Below are positions 31,522 through 36,962 of a stretch of 36,962 bases of DNA, piece by piece. The position numbers and the translations under genes were made by a program. Origin of the DNA: Endozoicomonas arenosclerae (GTDB lineage Bacteria; Pseudomonadota; Gammaproteobacteria; Pseudomonadales; Endozoicomonadaceae). The stretch is from NCBI RefSeq assembly GCF_001562015.1, contig NZ_LASA01000114.1:1-36962 (forward strand). The letters are read 5' to 3'. Numbering within the stretch: position 1 is the stretch's first letter; every line of letters begins with the position of its first letter. Below the pieces are notes generated by a model that worked only from the letters and a program-made list of their open reading frames with translations, was not told where the DNA came from and searched no databases.

Positions 31522-32594
31522 TGTTGAAACTGGATATTCAACTACCCAGAGACCGGTTTGATCTCGCTGTGAATGCGTCCCTGGAGCTTGATGCTGTTTG
31601 GGGCATTATGGGCCCATCGGGTTGTGGTAAAACCTCTCTCCTGCGCACTCTGGCTGGTTTGGAAAAACATGCCAAGGGGCGGATTCAGTTTAACGATCAG
31701 GTTTGGATGGATAGTGAACAGGGACTGTTTGTAGCGGCTGAACAACGAGGGATTGGTTACATATTTCAGGAAGCAAGGTTGTTTCCTCATCTCAGTGTTC
31801 TGGGCAATCTTCAGTTTTCTATGAAACGAGCCCGCTCTGATCGAAAAGGCCTTGCATTTGATGATGTGGTGAATCAACTGGGCATTGATCATCTATTGAA
31901 TCGAGGCATCGAAAAGCTGTCTGGTGGAGAAAAGCAGCGTGTTGCTATCGCCCGAACATTGCTCAATGCACCTCAACTTTTATTAATGGATGAACCTCTG
32001 GCATCTCTGGACTGGGAATCCAAAGCGACTATCTTGCCTTGTTTAAGAAATATCCATCGGGATTTTGAAATCCCCGTCATAATGGTTAGTCATTCCAGGG
32101 AAGAAGTCGCGAGACTCACCGATCAGGTCCTGTTACTGAATCAGGGCGTCGTCACCGGAAAAGATAAAAGTCAGGTACTTCTTAATAATGCTTTGGCAGT
32201 AGACGACCAGCATGAACCCTTGTTGTCCATGTTGGATACCGTGGTTGTGGGTCATGATACAGGCTATGGGTTAACGCTCATTGAAGCAGAAGGGCATCAG
32301 TTGCAAGTCCATGAAACTGGACTGGAGCTGGGAGCTAATGTCCGGATGATTATTCCAGCCCATGAAGTCAGCATAGTTCTGGATGATTTCTGCGACACCA
32401 GTGTTCTAAATCGCCTACCGGTAGTGATTGAATCTATAGAGCAGCACGATGACTGGCATCAGTTAATCACACTGGCTTTTGGCAATCAGACGTTAATGGC
32501 TATGGTGACTCGTAAGTCAGTTGATCGGTTGAAGTTGAAAGTGGGAGTGGATGTTTTTGCTCACTTCAAGGCTTCCGGGTTGGAAGTGGTTTGA
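31521..32594 (+). CDS. modC: molybdate ABC transporter ATPase
   Basis: The 357-residue protein has an ABC domain with Walker A GPSGCGKTS (31-39), the Q-loop in YIFQEARLFPHLSVLGNL, signature LSGGEKQRVAIARTLL, Walker B LLMDEPLASLD and the switch VSHSREE. Residues about 230-357 are the C-terminal regulatory part. Its second half (LPVVIESIEQHDDWHQLITL) is the TOBE/Mop-like domain that senses molybdate in ModC proteins. It is the last gene of the operon, followed by a hairpin at 32653. Confidence 0.95.
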   Translation: MLKLDIQLPRDRFDLAVNASLELDAVWGIMGPSGCGKTSLLRTLAGLEKHAKGRIQFNDQVWMDSEQGLFVAAEQRGIGYIFQEARLFPHLSVLGNLQFSMKRARSDRKGLAFDDVVNQLGIDHLLNRGIEKLSGGEKQRVAIARTLLNAPQLLLMDEPLASLDWESKATILPCLRNIHRDFEIPVIMVSHSREEVARLTDQVLLLNQGVVTGKDKSQVLLNNALAVDDQHEPLLSMLDTVVVGHDTGYGLTLIEAEGHQLQVHETGLELGANVRMIIPAHEVSIVLDDFCDTSVLNRLPVVIESIEQHDDWHQLITLAFGNQTLMAMVTRKSVDRLKLKVGVDVFAHFKASGLEVV

Positions 32595-32652
32595 AGATAG
32601 GAGTTAGGAGTCTACAGAGTTCAGTCTGCAAGGCACTGCAACTAAAAACAGT

Positions 32653-32681
32653 GCCCTCTTATGAGTTTGGGAGGGCTCTTT
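32653..32681 (+). terminator. probable terminator of the mob-moa-mod operon
   Basis: GCCCTC (32653-32658) pairs with GAGGGC (32671-32676), followed by TCTTTG. It is a short stem with a weak U tract, about 60 bases past the modC stop. Confidence 0.55.
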
Positions 32682-32698
32682 GCATAAATCCTGCAAAC

Positions 32699-32935
32699 TC
32701 AGAACTTTGAACTTGTCTCATGGTCCAGCTCATCAATGATTGAGTCCAAGCTGTACTCTGCGTCTCCACTCTCTTCCCCTTCTATCAAGAGCTGCTGAAG
32801 GGCTTCCACATTTGCCTTCAGGCTTGAGCGAATTAAATCCGTAAGTTCATCATTGCTCAGATCGTCCTTAGGGGGTGGAGAAAGCATAACGATAGCCTTT
32901 TCATCACGGGTGACTAGTCCAGTTCTATACTCCAT
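32699..32935 (-). CDS. small protein with a ParD-antitoxin-like C-terminal half
   Basis: This acidic protein of about 78 residues starts at MEYRTGLVTRDEKAIVMLSP. The second half, LIRSSLKANVEALQQLLIEG with EESGDAEYSLDSIIDELD, resembles the toxin-binding tail of ParD antitoxins (family pattern ALRxxLIEGExSG). The ribbon-helix-helix DNA-binding start is not recognisable. No ParE-like gene is adjacent on this strand, so it may be a remnant. The frame is open 13 codons further upstream, into the REP-like repeat (MLVMHFDKLSANG), which would give a repeat-derived N-terminus. Function is not established. Confidence 0.45.
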   Translation of the reverse strand: MEYRTGLVTRDEKAIVMLSPPPKDDLSNDELTDLIRSSLKANVEALQQLLIEGEESGDAEYSLDSIIDELDHETSSKF

Positions 32936-32937
32936 AC

Positions 32938-32999
32938 CGTTCGCACTGAGCTTGTCGAAGTGCATTACCAGCATCCTTCGACAAGCTCAGGATGAACGG
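32938..32999. repeat. REP-like paired inverted repeat (copy B)
   Basis: CCGTTCGCACTGAGCTTGTC, then GAAG, forms the left arm. CTTCGACAAGCTCAGGATGA, then ACGG, forms the right arm, with a spacer of about 14 bases. Copy A at 22034-22095 has the same arms. It sits between two divergent genes, 2 bases from the ATG of the small minus-strand gene and before the toxin-antitoxin operator. Confidence 0.85.
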
Positions 33000-33037
33000 A
33001 GTATGTATGAGTATTAACGTTTGGTTGTACTGGCTAT

Positions 33038-33062
33038 CTGATAATTATCAGACTATTATCAG
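33038..33062 (+). promoter_or_regulatory. likely autoregulatory operator of the toxin-antitoxin pair
   Basis: CTGATAATTATCAG (33038-33051) is a perfect 14-base palindrome, and a further half-site TTATCAG follows at 33056-33062. It lies about 30-55 bases before the antitoxin ATG, where Phd/YefM antitoxins bind their own promoter. Confidence 0.6.
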
Positions 33063-33093
33063 TTTACTGTATGTTTCAAGGAGGTTCTCACTC

Positions 33094-33387
33094 ATGTCTG
33101 CATTATTGGACTCAGCAGATCAGGCTCTACCAGTGACACAGTTTGCCAGGCAGCTTAAAGCGTATCTGGATAAAATCAGTAATCAAGAGAGTGATAAGTA
33201 CGTAGTTATGCGAAATAACCAGCCAGCGGCTGTTTTGTTGAGTGTGGAGAGGTTTGAATCCATGGTTGAAGAGCTTGAAGAGTTAAGGGTTGAAGCACTT
33301 GCCAGAGAAAGGCTCTCTGCATTTGATGCTGATGAGGCTGCTGAGACCATTAGCCACAGCGATATGCTAAAAAGGTTTGAGGATTGA
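33094..33387 (+). CDS. type II antitoxin, Phd/YefM family
   Basis: The 97-residue protein begins MSALLDSADQALPVTQFARQ, where the Phd/YefM DNA-binding and dimerisation fold is expected. Typical blocks are LKAYLDKISNQESDKYVVMR with NNQPAAVLLSVERFESMVEE. The acidic C-terminal tail (LSAFDADEAAETISHSDMLKRFED) would cover the toxin. The start has a strong AAGGAGG (33078-33084) 9 bases upstream. The toxin gene begins 4 bases after its stop. Confidence 0.92.
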   Translation: MSALLDSADQALPVTQFARQLKAYLDKISNQESDKYVVMRNNQPAAVLLSVERFESMVEELEELRVEALARERLSAFDADEAAETISHSDMLKRFED

Positions 33388-33391
33388 GTGT

Positions 33392-33682
33392 GTGGCCTGG
33401 CGTATTGATTATCTGCCTGAGGTGTATTCGGATTTGAGATCTTTGGGTAAGCCTGAAGCCCGTCGAATACTGAAAGTAATAGAGACCCGTATTGCTGCAG
33501 GAGAGCCGGATAAACTGGGTAAGCCCTTGAGGTCTTCATTGGCTGGCTGTAGACGTATACGTACGGGTAATACCCGAATTGTTTACAGGGTCGATAATGA
33601 AAAGGTTTCAATACTGGTGGTTGCAGTAGGCATGCGCCGGGGCAGTGAGGTGTATAAATCAGCAGAAAAACGTCTTTCGTGA
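33392..33682 (+). CDS. type II toxin, RelE/ParE superfamily
   Basis: This basic protein of 96 residues starts MAWRIDYLPEVYSDLRSLGK. PEARRILKVIETRIAAGEPD, then LGKPLRSSLAGCRRIRTGN, then TRIVYRVDNEKVSILVVAVG and MRRGSEVYKSAEKRL, follow the RelE fold in order, with the basic residues of the active face (R54, R55, R62, R66). RelE toxins cut mRNA on the ribosome. The GTG at 33392 has GAGG upstream inside the antitoxin end; a TTG at 33377 would overlap the antitoxin gene and is the other option. Confidence 0.9.
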   Translation: MAWRIDYLPEVYSDLRSLGKPEARRILKVIETRIAAGEPDKLGKPLRSSLAGCRRIRTGNTRIVYRVDNEKVSILVVAVGMRRGSEVYKSAEKRLS

Positions 33683-33717
33683 TGATTACATTGCATCAAC
33701 AGTAGGAGGGATATCTG

Positions 33718-34152
33718 ATGGCAGAGCCTCTTTACAATTCAGATTTTTACCGGTGGGTCAATCAGCAGCTTGATCTGTTCAGGTCAGGGGAACTTGATAA
33801 AGCGGATGTTGAAAATATTGCATTGGAAATTGAAGCTGTGGGAAAAAATTTGTATCAAGAAGTGGTCAGTTTTTTAAAAACTCTCTTGATGTATCTATTG
33901 AAGTGGCAGTATCAACCAGGCCTGCAGTCCAACAGTTGGCGATATACGACTATCGGCCAGAGAGAAGAACTTGCTGATCATGTTAAGGATAACCCTAGCC
34001 TCAAACCCCGAATTCCTTCTGCTTTGGAAAGAGCCTACCGTTATGCTTTGATTGAGGTTGCAAAAGAAACGGGTTTACCCGTAAAAACATTTCCGTTAAC
34101 TTCTCCTTGGAGTTATGAGCAGGCAATGTCTGCTGATTTTTGGCCAGAGTGA
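33718..34152 (+). CDS. DUF29 family protein
   Basis: The 144-residue protein begins MAEPLYNSDFYRWVNQQLDL, then VENIALEIEAVGKNLYQEVV and FLKTLLMYLLKWQYQPG, then RALEKAYRYALIEV-like sequence (ERAYRYALIEVAKETGLP) and ends QAMSADFWPE. These are the DUF29 hallmarks: a four-helix protein of unknown function, common in cyanobacteria and gammaproteobacteria and often near toxin-antitoxin genes. The start has AGGAGGG 8 bases upstream. The spacing of about 35 bases from the toxin allows co-transcription. Confidence 0.9.
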   Translation: MAEPLYNSDFYRWVNQQLDLFRSGELDKADVENIALEIEAVGKNLYQEVVSFLKTLLMYLLKWQYQPGLQSNSWRYTTIGQREELADHVKDNPSLKPRIPSALERAYRYALIEVAKETGLPVKTFPLTSPWSYEQAMSADFWPE

Positions 34153-34164
34153 CAATCACTCTGG
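34144..34164 (+). terminator. hairpin at the end of the DUF29 gene
   Basis: CCAGAGTG (34144-34151) and CACTCTGG (34157-34164) form an 8-bp stem with loop ACAAT. It overlaps the stop codon. Only a weak TCTTC tail follows. Confidence 0.55.
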
Positions 34165-34699
34165 TCTTCATGGCTTTGATCTATTTTGAGACCTAACTCT
34201 GCTTTGTCATCGTAGCATCACATTTCTCTGATACTGCATGTTTTTAACGCTTTCTTTTCTTTTTTAGCCCTTGGGAGAGTAGGCGGGTGCCTTACTCGCT
34301 GTCTGCGAATAAACGTCAGAAACCACCCTTTGTGTCAAGCCGAAAAAGTTGACCTAAACAACAGAAATGCCTAAGAAAAAGGTTGCTTTTTTTGCTGTGA
34401 ACTATATCGTACTGGGGTAAGGAATTACCCTTATTTATGTGCTGTTTCTGCAGTTGGATAAGGTAGGTGAAAAGCTTTCGCACAGGGTCTCATTAATAAA
34501 AATCAGACTGAAAGCTCAACATCAAAAGCTCTCAGCGAGCAGTCAGGAAGACATTACAGCCATGAGTGGTTGTTTTTCCACCATATTCTAAAAATTAAAA
34601 AGGGAGTTGGTGGGGAAATATTTATGGAAGCGTCACTGTCGGGCACCGCGGGTAAACAGTGCAAACCAGGATGATGTGAGTCGTCTCTGGTCAGTACTT
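34165..34699. other. long non-coding stretch upstream of the pilin gene
   Basis: No open frame of note appears in these 535 bases. There are several homopolymer-rich patches (TTTTTAGC near 34260, AAAAAGG and TTTTTTT near 34380). The region is long enough to carry activator sites for a regulated pilin promoter; I could not identify a PilR site. Confidence 0.5.
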
Positions 34700-34715
34700 A
34701 GGCCCGGCAATGGCA
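34700..34715 (+). promoter_or_regulatory. candidate sigma-54 promoter of the pilin gene
   Basis: AGGCCCGGCAATGGCA matches the sigma-54 consensus TGGCACG-N4-TTGCW at 9 of 12 fixed positions, with the GG and GC exactly 10 bases apart. Transcription would start about 34726, leaving a leader of roughly 36 bases before the ATG at 34762. Pilin genes of Pseudomonas use sigma-54 with PilR. Confidence 0.5.
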
Positions 34716-34761
34716 GTTTGATCGAACAATAAAAATGTATGTCCTCAGGGGGCTAAGAATA

Positions 34762-35370
34762 ATGAAAAAACAACAAAGCGGTTTTACGCTGATTGAATTG
34801 ATGATCGTGGTGGCGATCATTGGTATTTTGGCAGCTGTGGCTATGCCTGCTTATCAAGACTATTCTGCACGTGGCAGGGTTGTTGATGGGTTGAGCTTGG
34901 CAAAAGGAGCTCAAACCATCGTTCTGGATAATGCTACGAATGCAACGCCTGCTGGACTGGGTGGACTTGGGGCTGGGTTTATGACAAATGCGGCTGTTGG
35001 TGCTCCATTAGTTCCTTGTACAGGTGCTGTACCTACATGTATTGTTACCCTTGGTGATGATGGAGCTACTGCTGGTAGTTCTCTTAATGTGAACCAGATT
35101 CTAATTAATAATGCGACTGGCGCTGTAGAAGTTACGTATTCGGCGCGTGTTAGTGGCGTTGGTGCCAACGTGCTCGTGCTGGTGCCAACGTCTAATACAG
35201 CTGCTTTGGCTGTAGGAGCAAGACCTGCTGGTTCTGTGACGTGGGATTGTTTTTCCGCTGAGCGTTTAGCCGCTGGTACAGGTCCTAACCTTGTTTCTGC
35301 AGGTTCATTGGCTGGAGCGGGTAGTGCTACTTTACCATCCAATCTTGCCCCAGCTGAGTGTCGAGGCTAA
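34762..35370 (+). CDS. pilA: type IV major pilin
   Basis: The 202-residue prepilin has leader MKKQQSG, cleaved by PilD before [20 protein letters not shown], with the expected E5 of the mature protein. The globular part is long for a type IVa pilin and rich in Ala, Gly, Val and Thr with very few charges: the mature sequence has one lysine. Cysteines in VPCTG, PTCIV, WDCFS and the last loop AECRG suggest two disulfides. The inner ATG is chosen because AGGGGGC lies about 9 bases upstream and it gives a normal short leader; an ATG nine codons earlier would lengthen it. The next gene encodes a pilin accessory protein. Confidence 0.93.
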   Translation: MKKQQSGFTLIELMIVVAIIGILAAVAMPAYQDYSARGRVVDGLSLAKGAQTIVLDNATNATPAGLGGLGAGFMTNAAVGAPLVPCTGAVPTCIVTLGDDGATAGSSLNVNQILINNATGAVEVTYSARVSGVGANVLVLVPTSNTAALAVGARPAGSVTWDCFSAERLAAGTGPNLVSAGSLAGAGSATLPSNLAPAECRG

Positions 35371-35413
35371 CCTTGGTTAGTTTAGAATATAAACATACTG
35401 TATTTATATTCCT

Positions 35414-35443
35414 AAAAAAGAGTCTTCTATAGGCTCTTTTTTT
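35414..35443 (+). terminator. intrinsic terminator after the pilin gene
   Basis: AAAAAAGAG pairs with CTCTTTTTTT across TCTTCTATAGG. It lies between the pilin gene and tfpZ and probably lets only part of the transcripts continue, which would keep pilin in excess. Confidence 0.75.
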
Positions 35444-35478
35444 ATGAGTAACAATGTACTTAAGTAGTAAGTATTAGC

Positions 35479-36237
35479 ATGATGCCTTCTAAAAAAAAAC
35501 TCTATTTATCAAAATTTAAAGCTGCAGCAGTTCATGGTGCTATTTCGCTCATAATTGCTGTACTAATTGGCAATGTTATTTTTTTTTTCTGGTATCCATC
35601 TCAGATGTCAGAAATGTTGGAAGGCACAAAAATTTATTGGCTGATTCTCATTGTTGAAATTTGTCTTGGTCCATTAATATCTCTTGTTATTTATAATCCT
35701 GAAAAATCAAGAAAAGAGTTGCTCAGGGATTATACTATAGTTGCTGTTATGCAGTTATCAGCTCTTTTTTATGGTTTGTATGCTGTTGCACAGTCTCGTC
35801 CAGTTTATATTGTCTTTGTCAAAGATCGTATAGAGATTATGACTCCTGTAGAGTTAGATGATATTGATTTACAAGAAGCATCTCTACAGTATCAAAATTT
35901 CTCCTGGTATGGCCCAATACAGGTTTGTACAGAAAGTCCAACTGACTCCGTCGAAAAGTCAGATCTGATTTTTTCTGCCTTATCCGGAAAAGACATTCAA
36001 CATTATCCTAAGTATTATAGAGCTTGTAAGGAAGAAGAGATTATAGAGAAAACATACCAAGGGAAAAGACTTTATAAAATACTTGAGGAGAGCAGTAAAA
36101 GGGATATTGATTCTTTGCCCAGCTTTGAGTTTACATGGCTACCTGTAAAGCACAGGTTTGGGGTTTGGGTTAAGATCTTTCCTAAAGGGCAGAATCAAGG
36201 AAGTTATTTCTTGCCAATAAATCCTTTTTCGAACTAG
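35479..36237 (+). CDS. tfpZ: TfpX/TfpZ family type IV pilin accessory protein
   Basis: The 252-residue inner-membrane protein is encoded right after a pilin gene, as in Moraxella, Acinetobacter and some Pseudomonas, where it aids assembly of its cognate pilin. Three hydrophobic segments lie in the first half: AAVHGAISLIIAVLIGNVIFFFWYP, YWLILIVEICLGPLISLVIY and IVAVMQLSALFYGLYAVAQS. The family blocks RPVYIVFVKDRIEIMTPVEL and LPVKHRFGVWVKIFPK follow. The second half would be periplasmic. The last stop codon, TAG, is part of the CTAG beside the IS5 remnant, so the extreme C-terminus could have been altered by the insertion, though the length looks normal. The gene is markedly AT-rich. Confidence 0.88.
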   Translation: MMPSKKKLYLSKFKAAAVHGAISLIIAVLIGNVIFFFWYPSQMSEMLEGTKIYWLILIVEICLGPLISLVIYNPEKSRKELLRDYTIVAVMQLSALFYGLYAVAQSRPVYIVFVKDRIEIMTPVELDDIDLQEASLQYQNFSWYGPIQVCTESPTDSVEKSDLIFSALSGKDIQHYPKYYRACKEEEIIEKTYQGKRLYKILEESSKRDIDSLPSFEFTWLPVKHRFGVWVKIFPKGQNQGSYFLPINPFSN

Positions 36238-36512
36238 GGAAGTGTGAAAAAGTCCCCTGTGAGCTAATCTTCTATCAGTTCATGCTTGGAGTTCATCATA
36301 AAGAATCTGCTCACTTTTTCCGGTTGCGAGTTCACCCATAAAAGCTACAGACTCGTAAAGAGAAGTTCTTACATCGAATGGAGAAGCTGATTCCCTGATC
36401 TCGCTTAGAAGCAGTCATTGAACCTTTTTATCTAAAGCCAGGTAATGGAAGCCGTCCTTATCTGAAAGCGACTATGTTACGTATTCACTACTTGCAGCAC
36501 TGGTATAGCCAG
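36238..36512 (+). mobile_element. decayed IS5-group element, left part only
   Basis: The terminal repeat begins GGAAGTGTGAAAAAGTCC at 36238, preceded by CTAG, a YTAR-type target. Transposase similarity follows from about 36298 and stops at about 36512. The rest of the element is missing before the intron at 36539. Confidence 0.75.
36298..36512 (+). pseudogene. IS5-group transposase N-terminal remnant
   Basis: In pieces, the translation reads LLTFSGCEFTHKSYR, then after a one-base shift near 36351 TRKEKFLHRMEKLIP, a TGA stop (36396-36398) where a tryptophan codon is expected, then [31 protein letters not shown] and WYS. This matches the N-terminus of IS5 transposase and of the copy at 1-169. 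A frameshift, a nonsense codon and truncation make it inactive. Confidence 0.85.
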
Positions 36513-36538
36513 CAATATTAATATTAAAAGGACACCCA

Positions 36539-36962
36539 GTGCGCCGAGATAAATCGGCAAGAGATTGAAGGTGAAAGCCCTTCATCCGGTAAGGTCTAGC
36601 AAACCGCCGGAACCCCGAGTCATGGGCGGTTGTCAGTAATGGCAATGGTTAAGCGTTGACAGGGGAAGATACAGGCTCAGTATTGAGCTCCGAAATCATT
36701 ATCGAGAACGCCGACCTTGTTGGGTGAAAGGGAAGGCAAAACGACAAAGGAGCGTTATCGCAAGCACCTTTGTTGGTTCTCCGGAGTCTGTAGACCTGGT
36801 GCATGTATTGATGTCTCTTGTGCGGAACTCGGGAGGCCCTGTTTGCGATTCGCACTATTCCATGCGGGTCAGGTTCGGTGAAGTCTGTTTGACGAAGACC
36901 GAACATCTTTGCAGGCAGGGAGTCAGATAGTTTCATAGTAGTGAAGAAACCGGCGAACAAAG
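36539..36962 (+). mobile_element. group II intron, 5' part, runs off the window
   Basis: The sequence starts with the group II 5' consensus GTGCGCC and continues with domain I features common to bacterial introns: GTAAGGTCTAGCAAACCGCCGG, AACCCCGAGTCATGGGCGG, GCGTTGACAGGGGAAG, and later GTGAAAGGGAAGGC and CATGCGGGTCAGGTTCGGTG. The reverse transcriptase/maturase gene is expected after the window end. Short open frames inside it are not genes. Confidence 0.8.

Noticed and set aside
34272-34292. GGGAGAGTAGGCGGGTGCC resembles the 3' end of 5S rRNA
   Set aside because: The roughly 95 bases expected upstream of it show no 5S similarity and no rRNA lies nearby. Treated as chance or an unprovable remnant.
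34165-34740. tRNA or small gene in the long gap before the pilin gene
   Set aside because: No cloverleaf or T-loop consensus and no open frame with a ribosome binding site were found.
36649-36960. Open frames on both strands inside the group II intron
   Set aside because: They lie in structured intron RNA and show no maturase motifs.

Overview
The window looks like part of a gammaproteobacterial chromosome of moderate GC. A marine, host-associated lineage such as Endozoicomonas is my guess from the gene mix, not something the sequence proves. I see no rRNA or tRNA gene, no CRISPR array and no prophage. Both edges are mobile DNA: an IS5-group element runs off the left edge. At the right edge a decayed IS5-group fragment is followed by the 5' part of a group II intron that runs off the window.

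Layout. 1-232: IS5 end. 634-2220: ABC-F ATPase. 2277-6011 (minus): LysR regulator, MAPEG-like membrane protein, SCP2 sterol-carrier protein, flavin reductase, DUF4202 protein and an ScsD-like thiol oxidoreductase. 6118-9635 (plus): NTF2-like protein, unknown secreted protein, MenB-like naphthoyl-CoA synthase and an orphan urea-carboxylase-type binding protein. 10025-17067: three tandem, separately terminated genes for secreted beta-propeller proteins of about 670 aa sharing an unusual C-terminal domain. They are the most distinctive part of the window. 17223-26830: ketopantoate reductase-like protein, NlpC/P60-like secreted protein, enoyl-CoA isomerase-like protein, acetyltransferase, DMT exporter, YcgN protein, DASS symporter and a 1,039-residue protein of unknown function. 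27039-32594: a diheme cytochrome c, then a tightly coupled molybdenum cofactor and molybdate uptake operon (mobA-moaBCDE-modABC). 32699-34152: a small ParD-tail-like gene, a Phd/RelE toxin-antitoxin pair with its likely operator, and a DUF29 gene. 34762-36237: a type IV pilin with a good sigma-54 promoter candidate, followed by its TfpX/TfpZ accessory gene.

How the genes work together. The clearest unit is mobA to modC: ModABC imports molybdate, and MoaB/C/D/E and MobA build and finish the cofactor; moaA and moeA are not here. The pilin and TfpZ form a second unit. The three propeller genes look like a family expanded by tandem duplication that took the leader along. All three start codons are preceded by a conserved CTCAG...CTGAG pair that could hide the ribosome binding site. 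Copies 2 and 3 share a near-identical 3' end although copies 1 and 2 are closer elsewhere, which suggests gene conversion.

Limits: everything here was read by eye. Family names rest on recognised motifs, and no database search or folding calculation was run.
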